NCBI GenBank assembly: GCA_001804885.1
Contig: MHBM01000154.1
Span: 1 to 43,181 of the forward strand
Reading direction: 5' to 3'
Source: Lentisphaerae bacterium RIFOXYA12_FULL_48_11
GTDB taxonomy: Bacteria; Verrucomicrobiota; Kiritimatiellia; UBA8416; YA12-FULL-48-11
Length of the DNA: 43,181 nucleotides
This document shows, in pieces, positions 1-10,700 of the stretch (position 1 is the stretch's first letter; every line of letters starts with the position of its first letter). The position numbers and the translations under genes were made by a program. The notes below the pieces were generated by a model that was given only the letters and a program-made list of their open reading frames with translations, was not told the DNA's origin and searched no databases.

Positions 1-309
1 ATGATGGCGGGCATAACCTGGTGGAACCTCGGGGATGGAACCGCGGTACAGGGAGAGAACGAGGCGAAGGGTGGCATCATGGACGAACAGCTTCTGCCGA
101 AATCATCGTACAGGGCGCTGGACAAACTCATCAACGAAGACTGGAGAACCACAACACAGGTAAAGACCGACGACAAAGGAACAGTCCAATTCCGCGGATT
201 CTACGGAAAATACGTGGTCAAGGTTACGGCAGGCGACAAGTCAAAAGAATTTGAACTCAATTTTTCAAAAGACAGCCAGACTCCTCACAAGCTGGTGTTG
301 AAACAATAA
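1..309 (+). CDS. C-terminal fragment of a GH10 endo-1,4-beta-xylanase-like glycoside hydrolase
   Basis: This is the 3' end of a longer gene that enters from the left edge; the ATG at base 1 is almost certainly internal. The 102 visible residues look like the end of a GH10 catalytic barrel. There is a strand reading GITWWNLGDG, then a glycine-rich GGIMDEQLLPK segment and a YRALDKLINEDW helix. A short beta-sandwich-like tail follows, containing VQFRGFYGKYVVKV, which is common at the C-terminus of Verrucomicrobia-type GH10 enzymes. The family hydrolyses beta-1,4-xylan backbones. Catalytic glutamates would lie upstream and cannot be checked. It converges on the amidohydrolase gene with a 22-base gap and no obvious terminator hairpin. 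The family call rests on recognition of the tail alone. Confidence 0.72.
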   Translation: MMAGITWWNLGDGTAVQGENEAKGGIMDEQLLPKSSYRALDKLINEDWRTTTQVKTDDKGTVQFRGFYGKYVVKVTAGDKSKEFELNFSKDSQTPHKLVLKQ

Positions 310-331
310 GCAAAAATTCAGATCTTTTTTA

Positions 332-1285
332 TCAGGCCTGCTTCAATTGGTAGGCAATCTGAGCATTCTGATAGAAAACCTTGTCCAGGGCATCCTGTCC
401 CTTGGTGGCAAAGAAATTCATGGCAATCTGCTGTACCGTGGCCAAATGCGCAAAGCGTGCACTGACAGGCCAATTACTTCCATAAATTAAGCGGTCAACG
501 CCAAAAATATTCCACAATGTTTCAAGTACAGGCTGATAAAACTCCATATTTACCGGCGCATCGCCATTGGAACATTTACTGCCTTCGACCAGCCCGGAAA
601 CCTTCATGAAAATCTGGGGATGCTCAGCCAGTGTCTGCATCAGATTCTTCCACTCTGTCGGCGGAGAGCCGCCCGTTATTGTGACATTGGCAACATGGTT
701 CACGATAAGACGAAGGTTGGGTATTGTCCGCGCAAGCAGGGATGCCTGCGCCACCCAAGCGGGTGGCGAATGTATATCGAAGCAAAGGCCCAGGTCAGCC
801 ACGGCGCGCAAGTCCCTTACAAAAGCAGAACTGCTCAGCCTTGTTTCAAAAGATCCAGCCCTTGTGCGAATGCCACGGAACAGAGGATTTACGGCAAATC
901 GTTTAAGATGACCCGTAAACTCCTCCGTACCAATCGGTAGATTACCCACCAGCCCTACAATGAGAGGATCCTTCGCAGCCAAATCGAGAATCCACTGGTT
1001 ATCTTCCACCCACTCACTTGCTTCCACAACCACAACGCCGTCAACCGGCTGAGGCACGGGCAGTGCGCGATAATCAGCAGGCAACACGGTTCGATAAAGC
1101 AATGGATCTTTCTTTGGCGGCCACGGCACACCCTGCGGCCGTGACGGGTCATAAAAATGAACATGGGTATCAATGATTTTTACTGGACCTGGCCTATCCG
1201 TTTTCTTAACCGTGGAACAGCCCCAGCAAATGGATGCAGCAGACAACGCCGTTGATTGAATAAATCTGCGACGGGTAAGCTTCAT
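332..1285 (-). CDS. Tat-exported amidohydrolase, fuconolactonase-like TIM barrel
   Basis: A 317-residue metal-dependent hydrolase of the amidohydrolase-2 type. Its relatives open sugar lactones (for example L-fucono-lactone) or act on similar small substrates. The N-terminus has a twin-arginine motif (TRRRFIQS) and a hydrophobic stretch ending at Cys20/Cys23, so Tat export is likely and lipid anchoring possible. The HxH metal motif is at His41 and His43 (DTHVHFYDP). A later barrel strand has VNHVAN and the last carries YGSNWPVS, where many relatives have Asp in place of Asn. The ATG at 1285 is preceded by GGAGG at good spacing. It is the last gene of a leftward trio and starts 29 bases after the GH20 stop, so co-transcription is likely. 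The exact substrate is not determined; a deoxysugar lactone is a guess from the family and from the rhamnosidase nearby. Confidence 0.8.
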   Translation of the reverse strand: MKLTRRRFIQSTALSAASICWGCSTVKKTDRPGPVKIIDTHVHFYDPSRPQGVPWPPKKDPLLYRTVLPADYRALPVPQPVDGVVVVEASEWVEDNQWILDLAAKDPLIVGLVGNLPIGTEEFTGHLKRFAVNPLFRGIRTRAGSFETRLSSSAFVRDLRAVADLGLCFDIHSPPAWVAQASLLARTIPNLRLIVNHVANVTITGGSPPTEWKNLMQTLAEHPQIFMKVSGLVEGSKCSNGDAPVNMEFYQPVLETLWNIFGVDRLIYGSNWPVSARFAHLATVQQIAMNFFATKGQDALDKVFYQNAQIAYQLKQA

Positions 1286-1314
1286 GTGATTACCTCCAGC
1301 AAATAACCACCGGA

Positions 1315-2874
1315 TTACAATCCAGCCGCCGGATAACTTTCATCCGGGGGAATCTGGTATTCGATAAGTCCGGTATCTTCATAATCATCAATCCCAAGAT
1401 CCCAGCCCATCTGGCGTATATGCATATTAACCACACCGCGCTTGTCTCCACCACTGAATTCCGGAGCTCCCCATGCTGCATTTGCGCCATGATAATACAT
1501 GTTCATCAGTCCGGTCCCCTGCAAGCCATGCCAAGTAGTGCAGAGCAGGCCCATCATGTTCTCATTCTGAACCAGATGTCCCTGGCTTGTAATACCCGCG
1601 CTATTCAACCAAGGGCAGGCAAGCACGGGGAATCCGTTTTCCTTGAAGTAAAGCATGGTCGGCCACTTTTCATCCTTTTTTGGACGACCATACTGCCAGT
1701 CACAGATAATGATATCCTTTGGCAATTCTTTCAGCAAATCGGGCAGCTTGTGCGTCTTACTTCCCACTGCCGTATATCCCGCCCAGCGCGGATCAGAGCT
1801 ATCCAGCAGCATATCGTGCCACATCATTACCTTGCAGTTGCGCTGGCTCATAATATCGTGGAAGTACACGAGATGGTCCCTCAACAGCTTGTAGTAATCA
1901 CCACGGCGGCAGTCGCGGCAGGTTGCCAGCGTGTAAGCCTCGTCACAGCCAATATGAAAATAAGGCGGCTTATCAAAAAATTCATATAATTCAAGCACGG
2001 CGTCCTCAAGTACCTTGCGCGTGGCTGGATTGCTCAGGCACCAGGTCCAGCCATCCGGCTCAAACAAGGATTGAATTGACGGGTTAAAGTCAAGTACCGC
2101 ATGTTTTCCGGAAATGTGCCTTGCCGCAGCGGCATGCCCGAAAATATTAAGCTGTGGAACCATGGTTACACCCAGTTCGCTCGCAGTTTTGACCAGTCTC
2201 TTGAATGTCCCTCGCGATACGGAGTTGTTTTTCCAGGCAAGTTCCGGATGTGATTTGTAGGGAAAGACTCCCCACGGCTCCAGTACCACATAGTTGAATT
2301 TGTAATACGCTGCCAGTTGCACGGCTTTCTCAATAGTCCGGGGATTTGTTTCAGGGAACCAGCATAAATGAACCCCTCGAAAACTCATTGCCGGTTCATC
2401 CTGAATTTCAAGTTCCGGAATATAGAAACATGACTGGCTTTTTACCCCGCGCTGCGCTTCTGCAATCTGGCGAACCGTCCTAAGCGCATTTCGAACACCA
2501 TTAAAGTCAGAAGCCTTTATTGTCATCACACCTTGCGACGCACGCAGATCATAACCATCCGCCTTCATCCCTGCCAGTCCACCATCCTTCTGAATATTAA
2601 TCACAGGACGACACTGCCAATAGGTCTTAAAAAGTGATGCAATCTTCTTTGCATCGCCGCCCTGCTCCCTGTTTACAGAGACCATCACCTTAAGATCCCG
2701 GTTGATCACCACTTCCGGTCCCGCAAGAAATTTAACCGCATTCGGCTGGGGAACCATGCGTGTTTTCAGCACCGCGGCATCCTTCGTAATGTCCGCAGGC
2801 AGTTCCGCGAAACCTAACGGTGTTAAAGAAAAAGCGAGAACGACAACCAACAAACCGGATTTACTTTGAAACAT
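1315..2874 (-). CDS. Secreted GH20 beta-N-acetylhexosaminidase-like glycoside hydrolase
   Basis: The ATG at 2874 gives a 519-residue protein and is preceded by AGGAGG five bases upstream. The reading frame extends 14 codons further, but that part has no ribosome site. Residues 1-23 form a Sec signal peptide (MFQSK... ending GFA). Residues about 38-155 resemble the small alpha/beta domain that precedes GH20 barrels. The barrel starts near MSFRGVHLCWFP (about 163-174) and contains QLNIFGHAAA. The catalytic Asp-Glu pair typical of GH20 is in HIGCDEAY (Asp311, Glu312). GH20 enzymes remove terminal beta-linked GlcNAc or GalNAc by substrate-assisted catalysis. It sits 88 bases after a sulfatase and 29 bases before the amidohydrolase, which suggests stepwise removal of sulfate and then aminosugar. 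The linkage and sugar are inferred from family only. Confidence 0.84.
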   Translation of the reverse strand: MFQSKSGLLVVVLAFSLTPLGFAELPADITKDAAVLKTRMVPQPNAVKFLAGPEVVINRDLKVMVSVNREQGGDAKKIASLFKTYWQCRPVINIQKDGGLAGMKADGYDLRASQGVMTIKASDFNGVRNALRTVRQIAEAQRGVKSQSCFYIPELEIQDEPAMSFRGVHLCWFPETNPRTIEKAVQLAAYYKFNYVVLEPWGVFPYKSHPELAWKNNSVSRGTFKRLVKTASELGVTMVPQLNIFGHAAAARHISGKHAVLDFNPSIQSLFEPDGWTWCLSNPATRKVLEDAVLELYEFFDKPPYFHIGCDEAYTLATCRDCRRGDYYKLLRDHLVYFHDIMSQRNCKVMMWHDMLLDSSDPRWAGYTAVGSKTHKLPDLLKELPKDIIICDWQYGRPKKDEKWPTMLYFKENGFPVLACPWLNSAGITSQGHLVQNENMMGLLCTTWHGLQGTGLMNMYYHGANAAWGAPEFSGGDKRGVVNMHIRQMGWDLGIDDYEDTGLIEYQIPPDESYPAAGL

Positions 2875-2962
2875 TGGATTCCTCCTGCACTTTGTAATAA
2901 TAAGCATTGCAAACAAACAGCCAGAAAGCCGTCATGACCTGCCAGTCATGATAATTGCAGGT

Positions 2963-4495
2963 TCATTTTGTTTTGTCCAATTCTCTTACTGGCCAAAGCG
3001 CAGAATATTTGTGCTGCTGTTTTACAATGATAGAAAGTTTGCTGACAATTTCTGGATTTTCCGCCGCCACATCGGTGGTTTCAAGAGGATCATTTTTTAT
3101 ATTGTAAAGTTCCGTTGTCGGCACCGTCGATTTTACCTGTTTTGGCGCAAGATTCAGATTCTGGCGGACGAGCTTCCAATCACCAACGCGCACACATTGC
3201 TGACCACCATAACCGGGAGATTCCCGATAGAGAAACGAACGGGCAGGCTGTTGTTTCCCATAAAGGGTGGGCGCAAAACTGATACCATCCAAACCTCCAG
3301 GTACAGTAAATTCCAGACCAGTTAATTCAAGCATGGTTGGACACCAGTCCTCAAAACCCGTGACGCGATCACTGACAACACCACGGGGAAATCTGTCCTT
3401 CCAGCGCACAAGACACGGCACCCTGAATCCACCTTCATAGAAAGACCCCTTACGGCCCCGGAAACCGGAAGCGCTGTTAAAGAAATCTGTATCAGTCCCG
3501 CCCAGCTTGTTATAGAGAGGACCATTATCACTTGTGAAAACAAATATTGTACGGTTATCGATGCCTAGTTCTTTGACCAGGTTCATGACGCGTCCGATCT
3601 CACGGTCCATGCGCGTTATCATTGCCGCATATGCTGCACGGGGAGTACGGTGCGGCAGATAGCCCCGGTTCCCGACATATGGTTCTTCGGGAAACTTGCC
3701 TTCGTATTCTGCAAGAGAATCAGCTGGAACCTGCAAAGCCAGGTGCGGGACAGAGGTCGCATAGTAAAGGAAGAATGGGCGGTTGCTGCTTTCGCGGATA
3801 AACCGAAGCGCTTGTTCACCGATAAGATCGGGCGCATAGTCTGCGCCGGTAAACGAGTTATAACTTGCCGCAGACGCAGGATCAGCAGTTGAAGGAAGCT
3901 TCTGATGCGCACTGAATTTACTGTTGCCAAGAACAAGCCGCTTATCATCATCCCAGAGATGATCAGGATAGTAGTTGTGCGCCACCGCCTGGCAATTGAA
4001 ACCAAAAAAACGGTCAAAACCCTGTTTGAGAGGATCACCTGTTGAAGCAACCGGACCCAACCCCCATTTACCGAACGCGCCAAGCTTGTACCCCAGCTTT
4101 TTAAGAGTGAGCGGCAAAGTCAGTTCACCGGCAGGAACAGGTTCCTGCCCCTCATTGCCACTGCCTATTCCCCCCTTGTTTTCCCGTATGTAGCCGTGGC
4201 CCGGATGTTTACCTGAAAGTAAAGCGCAGCGTGACGGTGCGCATACATTTGAGCCAGAGTAATGCGCCGTGAACTTCATTCCTTCTGCAGCCATGCGATC
4301 GAGATTCGGCGTCCTGATTTTTGTCTGGCCATATGCGCCAAGATCGCCATAGCCAAGATCATCGGCAAGGATAAATATAATATTAGGTTTATCCGTTATT
4401 GCGGATGTGTTTCTGAATGCCTGAGTCCGGCACCCAGACAAGAACGAAAAGATCAGACCACCGCTTGCACTTATCAGGAAACTGCGTCTATTCAT
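2963..4495 (-). CDS. Exported Cys-type sulfatase (arylsulfatase A-like), first of three
   Basis: A 510-residue S1-family sulfatase that hydrolyses sulfate esters, presumably on a glycan. The start at 4495 is set by GGAGG four bases upstream; the frame continues 11 codons further without support. The N-terminus reads NRRSFLIS followed by a hydrophobic stretch and FLSGC, so a Tat signal with a lipobox-like Cys22 is likely. The metal-binding ILADDLGYGD is at residues 42-51. The formylglycine motif C85-A-P-S-R89 shows that Cys is the residue to be oxidised. FGKWGLG and FVFTSDNGP are further family blocks. It needs a maturation enzyme (FGE or anSME), which is not in the window. It leads the leftward trio with GH20 and the amidohydrolase. 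The substrate cannot be named from sequence alone. Confidence 0.92.
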   Translation of the reverse strand: MNRRSFLISASGGLIFSFLSGCRTQAFRNTSAITDKPNIIFILADDLGYGDLGAYGQTKIRTPNLDRMAAEGMKFTAHYSGSNVCAPSRCALLSGKHPGHGYIRENKGGIGSGNEGQEPVPAGELTLPLTLKKLGYKLGAFGKWGLGPVASTGDPLKQGFDRFFGFNCQAVAHNYYPDHLWDDDKRLVLGNSKFSAHQKLPSTADPASAASYNSFTGADYAPDLIGEQALRFIRESSNRPFFLYYATSVPHLALQVPADSLAEYEGKFPEEPYVGNRGYLPHRTPRAAYAAMITRMDREIGRVMNLVKELGIDNRTIFVFTSDNGPLYNKLGGTDTDFFNSASGFRGRKGSFYEGGFRVPCLVRWKDRFPRGVVSDRVTGFEDWCPTMLELTGLEFTVPGGLDGISFAPTLYGKQQPARSFLYRESPGYGGQQCVRVGDWKLVRQNLNLAPKQVKSTVPTTELYNIKNDPLETTDVAAENPEIVSKLSIIVKQQHKYSALWPVRELDKTK

Positions 4496-4617
4496 TTTCC
4501 TCCGCCAGTTGGAGTTAATTTTTCTCACAATCAGATATAATCCTTGAATTCCCGAAAAATACTGGTGTATTGTCTATACAAGCATATCAAATGTAAACAG
4601 GAAACTGGTCCGGCATT

Positions 4618-5958
4618 ATGCGATTCTCAATTAAATCTTTATTAACCTGCGGCTTTATTCTGGTTAGCTCATCATGCCGCCTGCCCGGACAATCAGACAT
4701 GAATGAACTCTCAGATCTGCAGGTCTGGTACCAGCAGGAACAGGTCAGGATTGATGATAATTACCTTTCCTCCATGGTTGCCATAGAGGGTGATTATGCA
4801 AAACAGTTGAAAGACCTGGAACAATCGCTGACCAGCAAAGGCGATCTGGAGGGTATATTGGCCGTCCGAAAGGAAAAGAGCCGCTTTTCCCAGACAACCA
4901 ACCTCACAACAGCAGTCATTGTCCCGGCCCCAGATGAGCTGAAGAATTTGCAGCTAAAGAATGTTTCCCTTTTTTCTTCGCTGCAAACGGAAAAAGAAAC
5001 TGCCGCCGTAAAGCTGAAGTCTGTATATCTGGAGAAACTGGAAGAACTGAAAAAGGCCCTGACCCAGAACCTCAAAATCTCTGAAGCTGTAAAAGTCAAA
5101 GAAGAGATAAACAAGGTTAACAGTCAGAATACAGTCATAGGTAGCAAGCCGGCAACCGGGACACAGGCTGTTCCCGCAGGCGAGTCCATAATCACCTACG
5201 AAGTTACCCCATGTAACTCATGTATGGGAGCGGGAAGAAAGGCAGAGGCCTGTCTCCGCTGTAAAGGCACAGGGTCATGCCCATCATGCAATGGCATAGG
5301 CAAAAAACCCAGCGCCATGCGTGACAGCCGGAAGGCAAAGAAGAATGCAGAAGACCTTCTAGTGATCTGCACAGTGTGCAGCGGAAAGGGCAAATGCCAG
5401 ACATGCAAAGGGTCAGGCCTATCCGATAAATTCACTGATTGTACAGTGTGTCAAGGTGCCGGCAAGATTCGTAAGGCCGTTCGAACCGTGGTCGCCACAC
5501 CTCTCCCGCCTGTCACAAACAATGTCAGCTCGAATATTCCAGCACAGGCAGCAAATCTCACCCCACTCCTCCCGAAAGCAACACCAACAAATGTCCCGTC
5601 TTCAAACGGAGCACAACTGGAAGAATATGCAAACACAGTAAAAGCCTTGCGCAGTAATTTCGAGAAAGGAGTTGCCAGGGAAATTGAGTTCGATACAGCA
5701 TCCGCCAGCCCGGACAAATATACGGGGATGCTTCTAAAATCCAGCGTCTACCTTATTGAAGCCACACCAAGAAGAATCACCATCGGTACATCGCGTGAAG
5801 ATATCATTCGAGGCGGAACTGCCATGCGGGCTGATTCCCTCGAAGCCGGAAAGAAAGCCGTTGATCTTTTCTGGAGCCTGAAAAGAGACGACAAGGTCAC
5901 CGTAACTTACGGCATTATTAACACATCCAACATCATCTACTTCGGCATAGAGAAATGA
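4618..5958 (+). CDS. Secreted coiled-coil protein with six DnaJ-type CxxCxGxG zinc motifs, no J domain
   Basis: A 446-residue protein of unknown function. Residues 1-20 look like a signal peptide with a possible lipid-anchored Cys20 (the lipobox is imperfect: SSSC). Residues about 28-165 are rich in Lys, Glu, Leu and Gln with heptad-like spacing and probably form two coiled-coil helices. Six CxxCxGxG-type motifs start at residues 199, 212, 221, 251, 260 and 275. In DnaJ such motifs pair to bind zinc, but no HPD-bearing J domain exists here. After a Pro/Thr-rich linker (about 286-335), a globular domain runs to the end. It is divergent from the sulfatase on the left and converges with another on the right. 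It could be an extracytoplasmic chaperone or a structural scaffold; this is not established. Confidence 0.75.
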   Translation: MRFSIKSLLTCGFILVSSSCRLPGQSDMNELSDLQVWYQQEQVRIDDNYLSSMVAIEGDYAKQLKDLEQSLTSKGDLEGILAVRKEKSRFSQTTNLTTAVIVPAPDELKNLQLKNVSLFSSLQTEKETAAVKLKSVYLEKLEELKKALTQNLKISEAVKVKEEINKVNSQNTVIGSKPATGTQAVPAGESIITYEVTPCNSCMGAGRKAEACLRCKGTGSCPSCNGIGKKPSAMRDSRKAKKNAEDLLVICTVCSGKGKCQTCKGSGLSDKFTDCTVCQGAGKIRKAVRTVVATPLPPVTNNVSSNIPAQAANLTPLLPKATPTNVPSSNGAQLEEYANTVKALRSNFEKGVAREIEFDTASASPDKYTGMLLKSSVYLIEATPRRITIGTSREDIIRGGTAMRADSLEAGKKAVDLFWSLKRDDKVTVTYGIINTSNIIYFGIEK

Positions 5959-6015
5959 AGTTTCCGGGCTGCTGCAGCCTCTGCCATGGCTCGTTGAGTA
6001 CCGGCAGGACCTGTC

Positions 6016-7488
6016 TCATTTCTTATGTTTTCGCGCGGGCAATACAGAATTCATACCATGGCGCCATTCCTGGATATTCTTCCATTGTTCTTCACCGGCC
6101 ACAGCAGGATCAAACCGGCTTGGATCTGTATCAACGTATAATTCGCGGTATTTCTGCGGGATAAAGTCCGGATTGGGTACATTAGTATGTGCGCCATTCT
6201 CCTTGCACCACTTGGCAAGGGCGGCTCTTAATTCGGAAACAAGTGCGCGATTTTGGGCAGAAACATCACTTTTCTCACTGATATCGGAACGTAGATTGTA
6301 TAGTTCGGCTTTATCTTCGTCGTAAAATTCGACCATAAGCCAGTCGCCATCACGAACAGCTCCGCTCGGCCGGCCGCCCTGGTTGTTGTAATGAGGGAAA
6401 TGCCAGAACAGACGACGCTTCGTAAACTCACCACCCTTAAGCCCGGGCGCAAAGCTGATCCCGTCTATACCGGAAGGCACAGGCTGGCTTGCCATCTCCA
6501 GCAGGGTCGGAATCCAATCGGTATTGACAACAGGATCATCAACCACTTTACCAGCCGGGACATGGCCTGGCCAGCGTACTATGAGAGGAATACGCAAGCC
6601 ACCTTCATAAACATAACCCTTCCCGGCCCGGAACGGGGTATTGTGCGTCACTTTCATATGTGTCAATTCCGGCACATGTAGACCACCATTGTCAGAAGTA
6701 AAGATAACGATCGTATTCTCAGCCAGCTTCAACTCGTCCAGTTTCGCCATTAGTCGGCCAACGGTATCATCCATGGTTTCAATCACGCCGGCATAGACCG
6801 GCTCAAATGCATTGCTGTTCTTATCAACACGTGCCTGTTGTGCACTATACGGAATGTGTGGCGTGTTGTGGGCGAGATAGACGAGGAAAGGTTTTCCCTT
6901 ATTCTCCACAATAAATTGTTCGGCTGCAGCGGTGAGATCATACTCACCCTTACCGCCCTCTGTGGCCGAGGGTGTTGTATTGGCGCTGCCGGGATGATAA
7001 GAATCGAAACCATGTTCCAGAGGACCGAACCCCTTGCCGCCAATATGCCACTTGCCAAATGCTCCGCAGACATATCCTGCAGGCTTAAAATAACGAGGCA
7101 TCGTTTTCACATCAAGGGGCACTTGCATCTGTATTTGAGGATTGAGCACTTTCTGCGAAATACAATCAGCACGGCCAGGCAGGTAAGATGTGATATGCAG
7201 GCGTGCGGGGTTTTTCGCAGTCAGTATCGCCGCCCGTGATGGCGAACATATTGGCTGGGCACAATAAGCAGATGTAAAACGTGAACCCTGCTCAGCCAAC
7301 CTGTCAAGATTCGGTGTATTGTGATCTTTTCTCCCGTAACAGTGCAGATCATTGATACCAAGATCGTCGCACAGGATGAATATTATATTGGGTAATTGCC
7401 CTGCATTTTCCGCCCGACTGAACATCGGGAGAAATGATACACCAGCCATGCCTGCAATAGTCATTCGCAAAAAATTTCGTCGCGTCAT
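6016..7488 (-). CDS. Exported Cys-type sulfatase, second of three
   Basis: A 490-residue S1-family sulfatase. The ATG at 7488 follows AAGGAG at normal spacing. The N-terminus (TRRNFLRM then a hydrophobic run ending MFSRA) is a Tat signal without a lipobox, so the mature enzyme is probably soluble in the periplasm or secreted. The metal site starts at ILCDDLGINDLHCYG (about 38-52). The formylglycine motif is C81-S-P-S-R85, and FGKWHIGG and FTSDNGG are present. It is distinct in sequence from the other two sulfatases, so this is not a recent duplication. It converges with the zinc-motif gene over a 57-base gap. The sulfated substrate is unknown. Confidence 0.92.
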   Translation of the reverse strand: MTRRNFLRMTIAGMAGVSFLPMFSRAENAGQLPNIIFILCDDLGINDLHCYGRKDHNTPNLDRLAEQGSRFTSAYCAQPICSPSRAAILTAKNPARLHITSYLPGRADCISQKVLNPQIQMQVPLDVKTMPRYFKPAGYVCGAFGKWHIGGKGFGPLEHGFDSYHPGSANTTPSATEGGKGEYDLTAAAEQFIVENKGKPFLVYLAHNTPHIPYSAQQARVDKNSNAFEPVYAGVIETMDDTVGRLMAKLDELKLAENTIVIFTSDNGGLHVPELTHMKVTHNTPFRAGKGYVYEGGLRIPLIVRWPGHVPAGKVVDDPVVNTDWIPTLLEMASQPVPSGIDGISFAPGLKGGEFTKRRLFWHFPHYNNQGGRPSGAVRDGDWLMVEFYDEDKAELYNLRSDISEKSDVSAQNRALVSELRAALAKWCKENGAHTNVPNPDFIPQKYRELYVDTDPSRFDPAVAGEEQWKNIQEWRHGMNSVLPARKHKK

Positions 7489-7706
7489 TTTGCTGCTCCT
7501 TTCCGGAATAAACGTAAAACAAGCCTTATTTATTGTATAATAGCAAGGAAATACCTGTTATCAGACCACAGCGCATCCTTTCTTTCTTGGATGCTGACAA
7601 AGGGTAATTTGGTGTGATAACATTCTTAATAGTGATGGATTCCATAACGGCACTATAACAGGGTCTTATGGCAAGGGGGCTTCAGCTAAGAGGTGTGGGC
7701 TGGAAG

Positions 7707-10700
7707 ATGAGTCCTCAAATAAAAATAGTTCATAAACTTTTGTTTGTCGGCATGATGTTGTTCTGCAGCCGGATTTTACTGGCGGCATCTTCATCCGATT
7801 ATGCTGTTCCAGTAACAGCAACGGTAACTGAGGCGCCACCGCTTATCGCCCTTCATTGGCCGACATATGGCTCAGCCACCCAGTACCAGATCAGCCGCAG
7901 GCCAACCAACACAACCAGCTGGACCGTGTTTGCCACACTCACAAGTTCACCGGCGACAATTACAGGATGGACCGACTCGAATGCTGTCGTGGGGACAGTA
8001 TACGAGTACAAAGTGGCCAGGTCGGCCGGCGTCACAGGTTATGGGTTCACCATGTCAGCCATTTGCCGCCCGGCCGAAGATTCACGCGGAAAAGTAATCC
8101 TCATGGTTGCCAGTAACCAAACCGTGGCATTGTCCAATGAACTTTTCCGTCTGCACAAGGATCTTGTGGCTGACGGATGGACAGTCTTAAGGCATGACGT
8201 TGCGTCGGTACATTGGAACAGCACAAACGCCTGGAAAATCGCTGTTACCAATAACAAGGCAATCATCAAGGCCGATTACGACAGTGATCCCGTAAATGTA
8301 AAAGCGGTCTTTCTATTCGGGCATGTTGCCGTTCCTTATTCCGGCGCTCTGAATCCCGACGCTCACTCCGATCATTATGGGGCCTGGCCGGCCGACACAT
8401 ATTATGGCGATATGAATGGCAACTGGACCGATACAAGTACGGTCGCCACACAGTATACCACTCGAATCAAGAATTTCATTGGCGATGGAAAGTTTGACCA
8501 GACATCCATACCATCCGATATCGATCTCCAGGTTGGACGAGTTGACCTTTACGACATGCCTTGTTTTATAGGCATGAATGAGACAAACCTCCTCAAACAG
8601 TACCTGGATAAGGACCATCAATACAGGTATTGCGGGTTTACATTTCAGAATCGCGGGGTAATTGATGATAATTTCGGCGAGTTCAGCGGTGAGGCATTCG
8701 CATATGATGGTTGGCGCGCATTTGGCCATATGTTCGGGCTATCAAACGTCGTTGGTGCCGATTTCTTTGCAACGCTCGCAACCAATGCCTGCCAATGGGG
8801 CTATGGCTGTGGCGGGGGAAGTTACACCAGCTGCGGCGGTGTAGGATCAAGCACAACATTCACCACCAATGACCCACGCGCGGTATTTACCATGATGTTC
8901 GGCAGTTATTTTGGCGACTGGGATGTGCAGAACAATTTCCTGAGAGCGGGGCTTGGCACAAAATCTTTCACATTGAGCTGCTCCTGGGGAGGCAGGCCGG
9001 ACAATTATTATCATCCCATGACCATTGGCGAAACTCTCGGTGAATGTATTCGCCTGAGCCAGAATAACAACTCTTATGATGCCGTAAGAGATTACTATCG
9101 CAGGTATGTTCACGTTGCCCTCATGGGTGACCCAACCCTGCGACTGCACATGATAAGGCCACCCACCCTTTTCAACGGCACAAAATCAGGAGGCCTGGCT
9201 GATCTGGCATGGGTGCCGTCACCGGATACCGATGTGCTTGGATACAATGTTTACCGCTCCGCGACATACACGGATAGTTTCACCCGAATAAATGCTTCAT
9301 TAATTGCGGGCACAAACTACACCGATTCCAGCGCACCGGCCGGCACGCTCATATATCTATTGCGGCCTGTCAGCCTGGAAGTCAGCACAGGTGGCAGTTA
9401 TACAAACATAGGCCAGGGCGTTTATGCCGAAATCGGCGACATTCCAAACGGCATCCCCGTAGCCAGTAACCAGGTATTCACAATCTCAGAAGATACATTC
9501 AGTCCTGTTACATTGACCGGCAGTGATCCCGAAACAAACGCCCTGACATATTCGATAAGCACAATCCCAAGTCACGGTTACATAACGGGCGCCCTTCCAA
9601 ATATAGTATATTGCCCTTATACAAATTTCTTCGGACCGGATTTCTTCACTTTCACCGTAAATGACGGAAAAGTAGATAGCCCAACAGGTACGATTTCCTA
9701 CACGGTAACTCCTGTAAATGATGCGCCGGTTGCCTATGCTAAGACAGTCACCAACGTCCAGGGAGTAAGCACATCAATAGTACTTACCGCATTCGATGTT
9801 GAAGGATCAAATCTGACTTATGAAGTGATGGTTTCAGCGTCCAACGGGGTGTTGACAGGAACGCCACCAAACGTTGTTTATACGTCAAATCCACTCTACT
9901 CAGGCATGGATTCATTCACTTTCCGGGCAAATGATGGTACAACGAACGGCGCAAACGCGACCATCACGATACGTGTTATGGCCTACGCGGAACCGGACAA
10001 TCCCGCAGGCACATTGACCACAGGAGTCGTATACCAGGTATACGCGGGCCTCTGGGCGAACCTGCCGACCTTTGACCTGCTGACTCCGGTAACGTCAGGA
10101 GTTACCACCAATTTCGGATTATCGGTGGCAACAACCAACCAGCGTTACGCCATCAGGTATAGAAGTTATCTCAATGTAACCACCAATGGACTGTTCACAT
10201 TCTTTACCACATCCTCCGATGGCAGCAAATTTTATGTCGGAACAAACGAAGTGGTCAACAACAACGGGGTACACGGCTCCCAGGAAAGAAGCGGGCAGAT
10301 CGCGCTGAAGACAGGTATGTATGAAATTACAACATCTTATTTCCGTACCAATTTCACCCCGACCCTTTCTGTCAGCTGGCAGGGCCCAGGTCTTGCCAAA
10401 CAGACGATACCAAATTCACGACTGTTTTATGTGTCGCAGACTACAAACGGAACATCTACAAGCTGGCTCATAAGCAGATTCGGCGTGACAAACGACTACA
10501 CAACCATCGAAGCTGGTGATCCCGACGGAGATGGATTGTCGACACATGACGAGTACATGGCCGGCACGGAGCCGACAAATGGAGCATCCGTGTTCAAAGC
10601 TCTCGAATTACAGTCATATCCGTCTTCCAATGCCTTGTTGTGGTATGGGACGACTAACAGCGGCTGCACGAACCTGTTTGGCATAAGAACCCGCACAAAT

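Noticed and set aside
1-309. A complete small protein starting at base 1
   Set aside because: The sequence begins in the middle of a GH10-like barrel strand, so the ATG is internal and the gene is cut by the window edge.
332-1285. Inactive amidohydrolase because of GSNWPV in place of GSDWPV
   Set aside because: The Asn form is, as far as I recall, common among fuconolactonase-like proteins, so it is not evidence of inactivity without an alignment.
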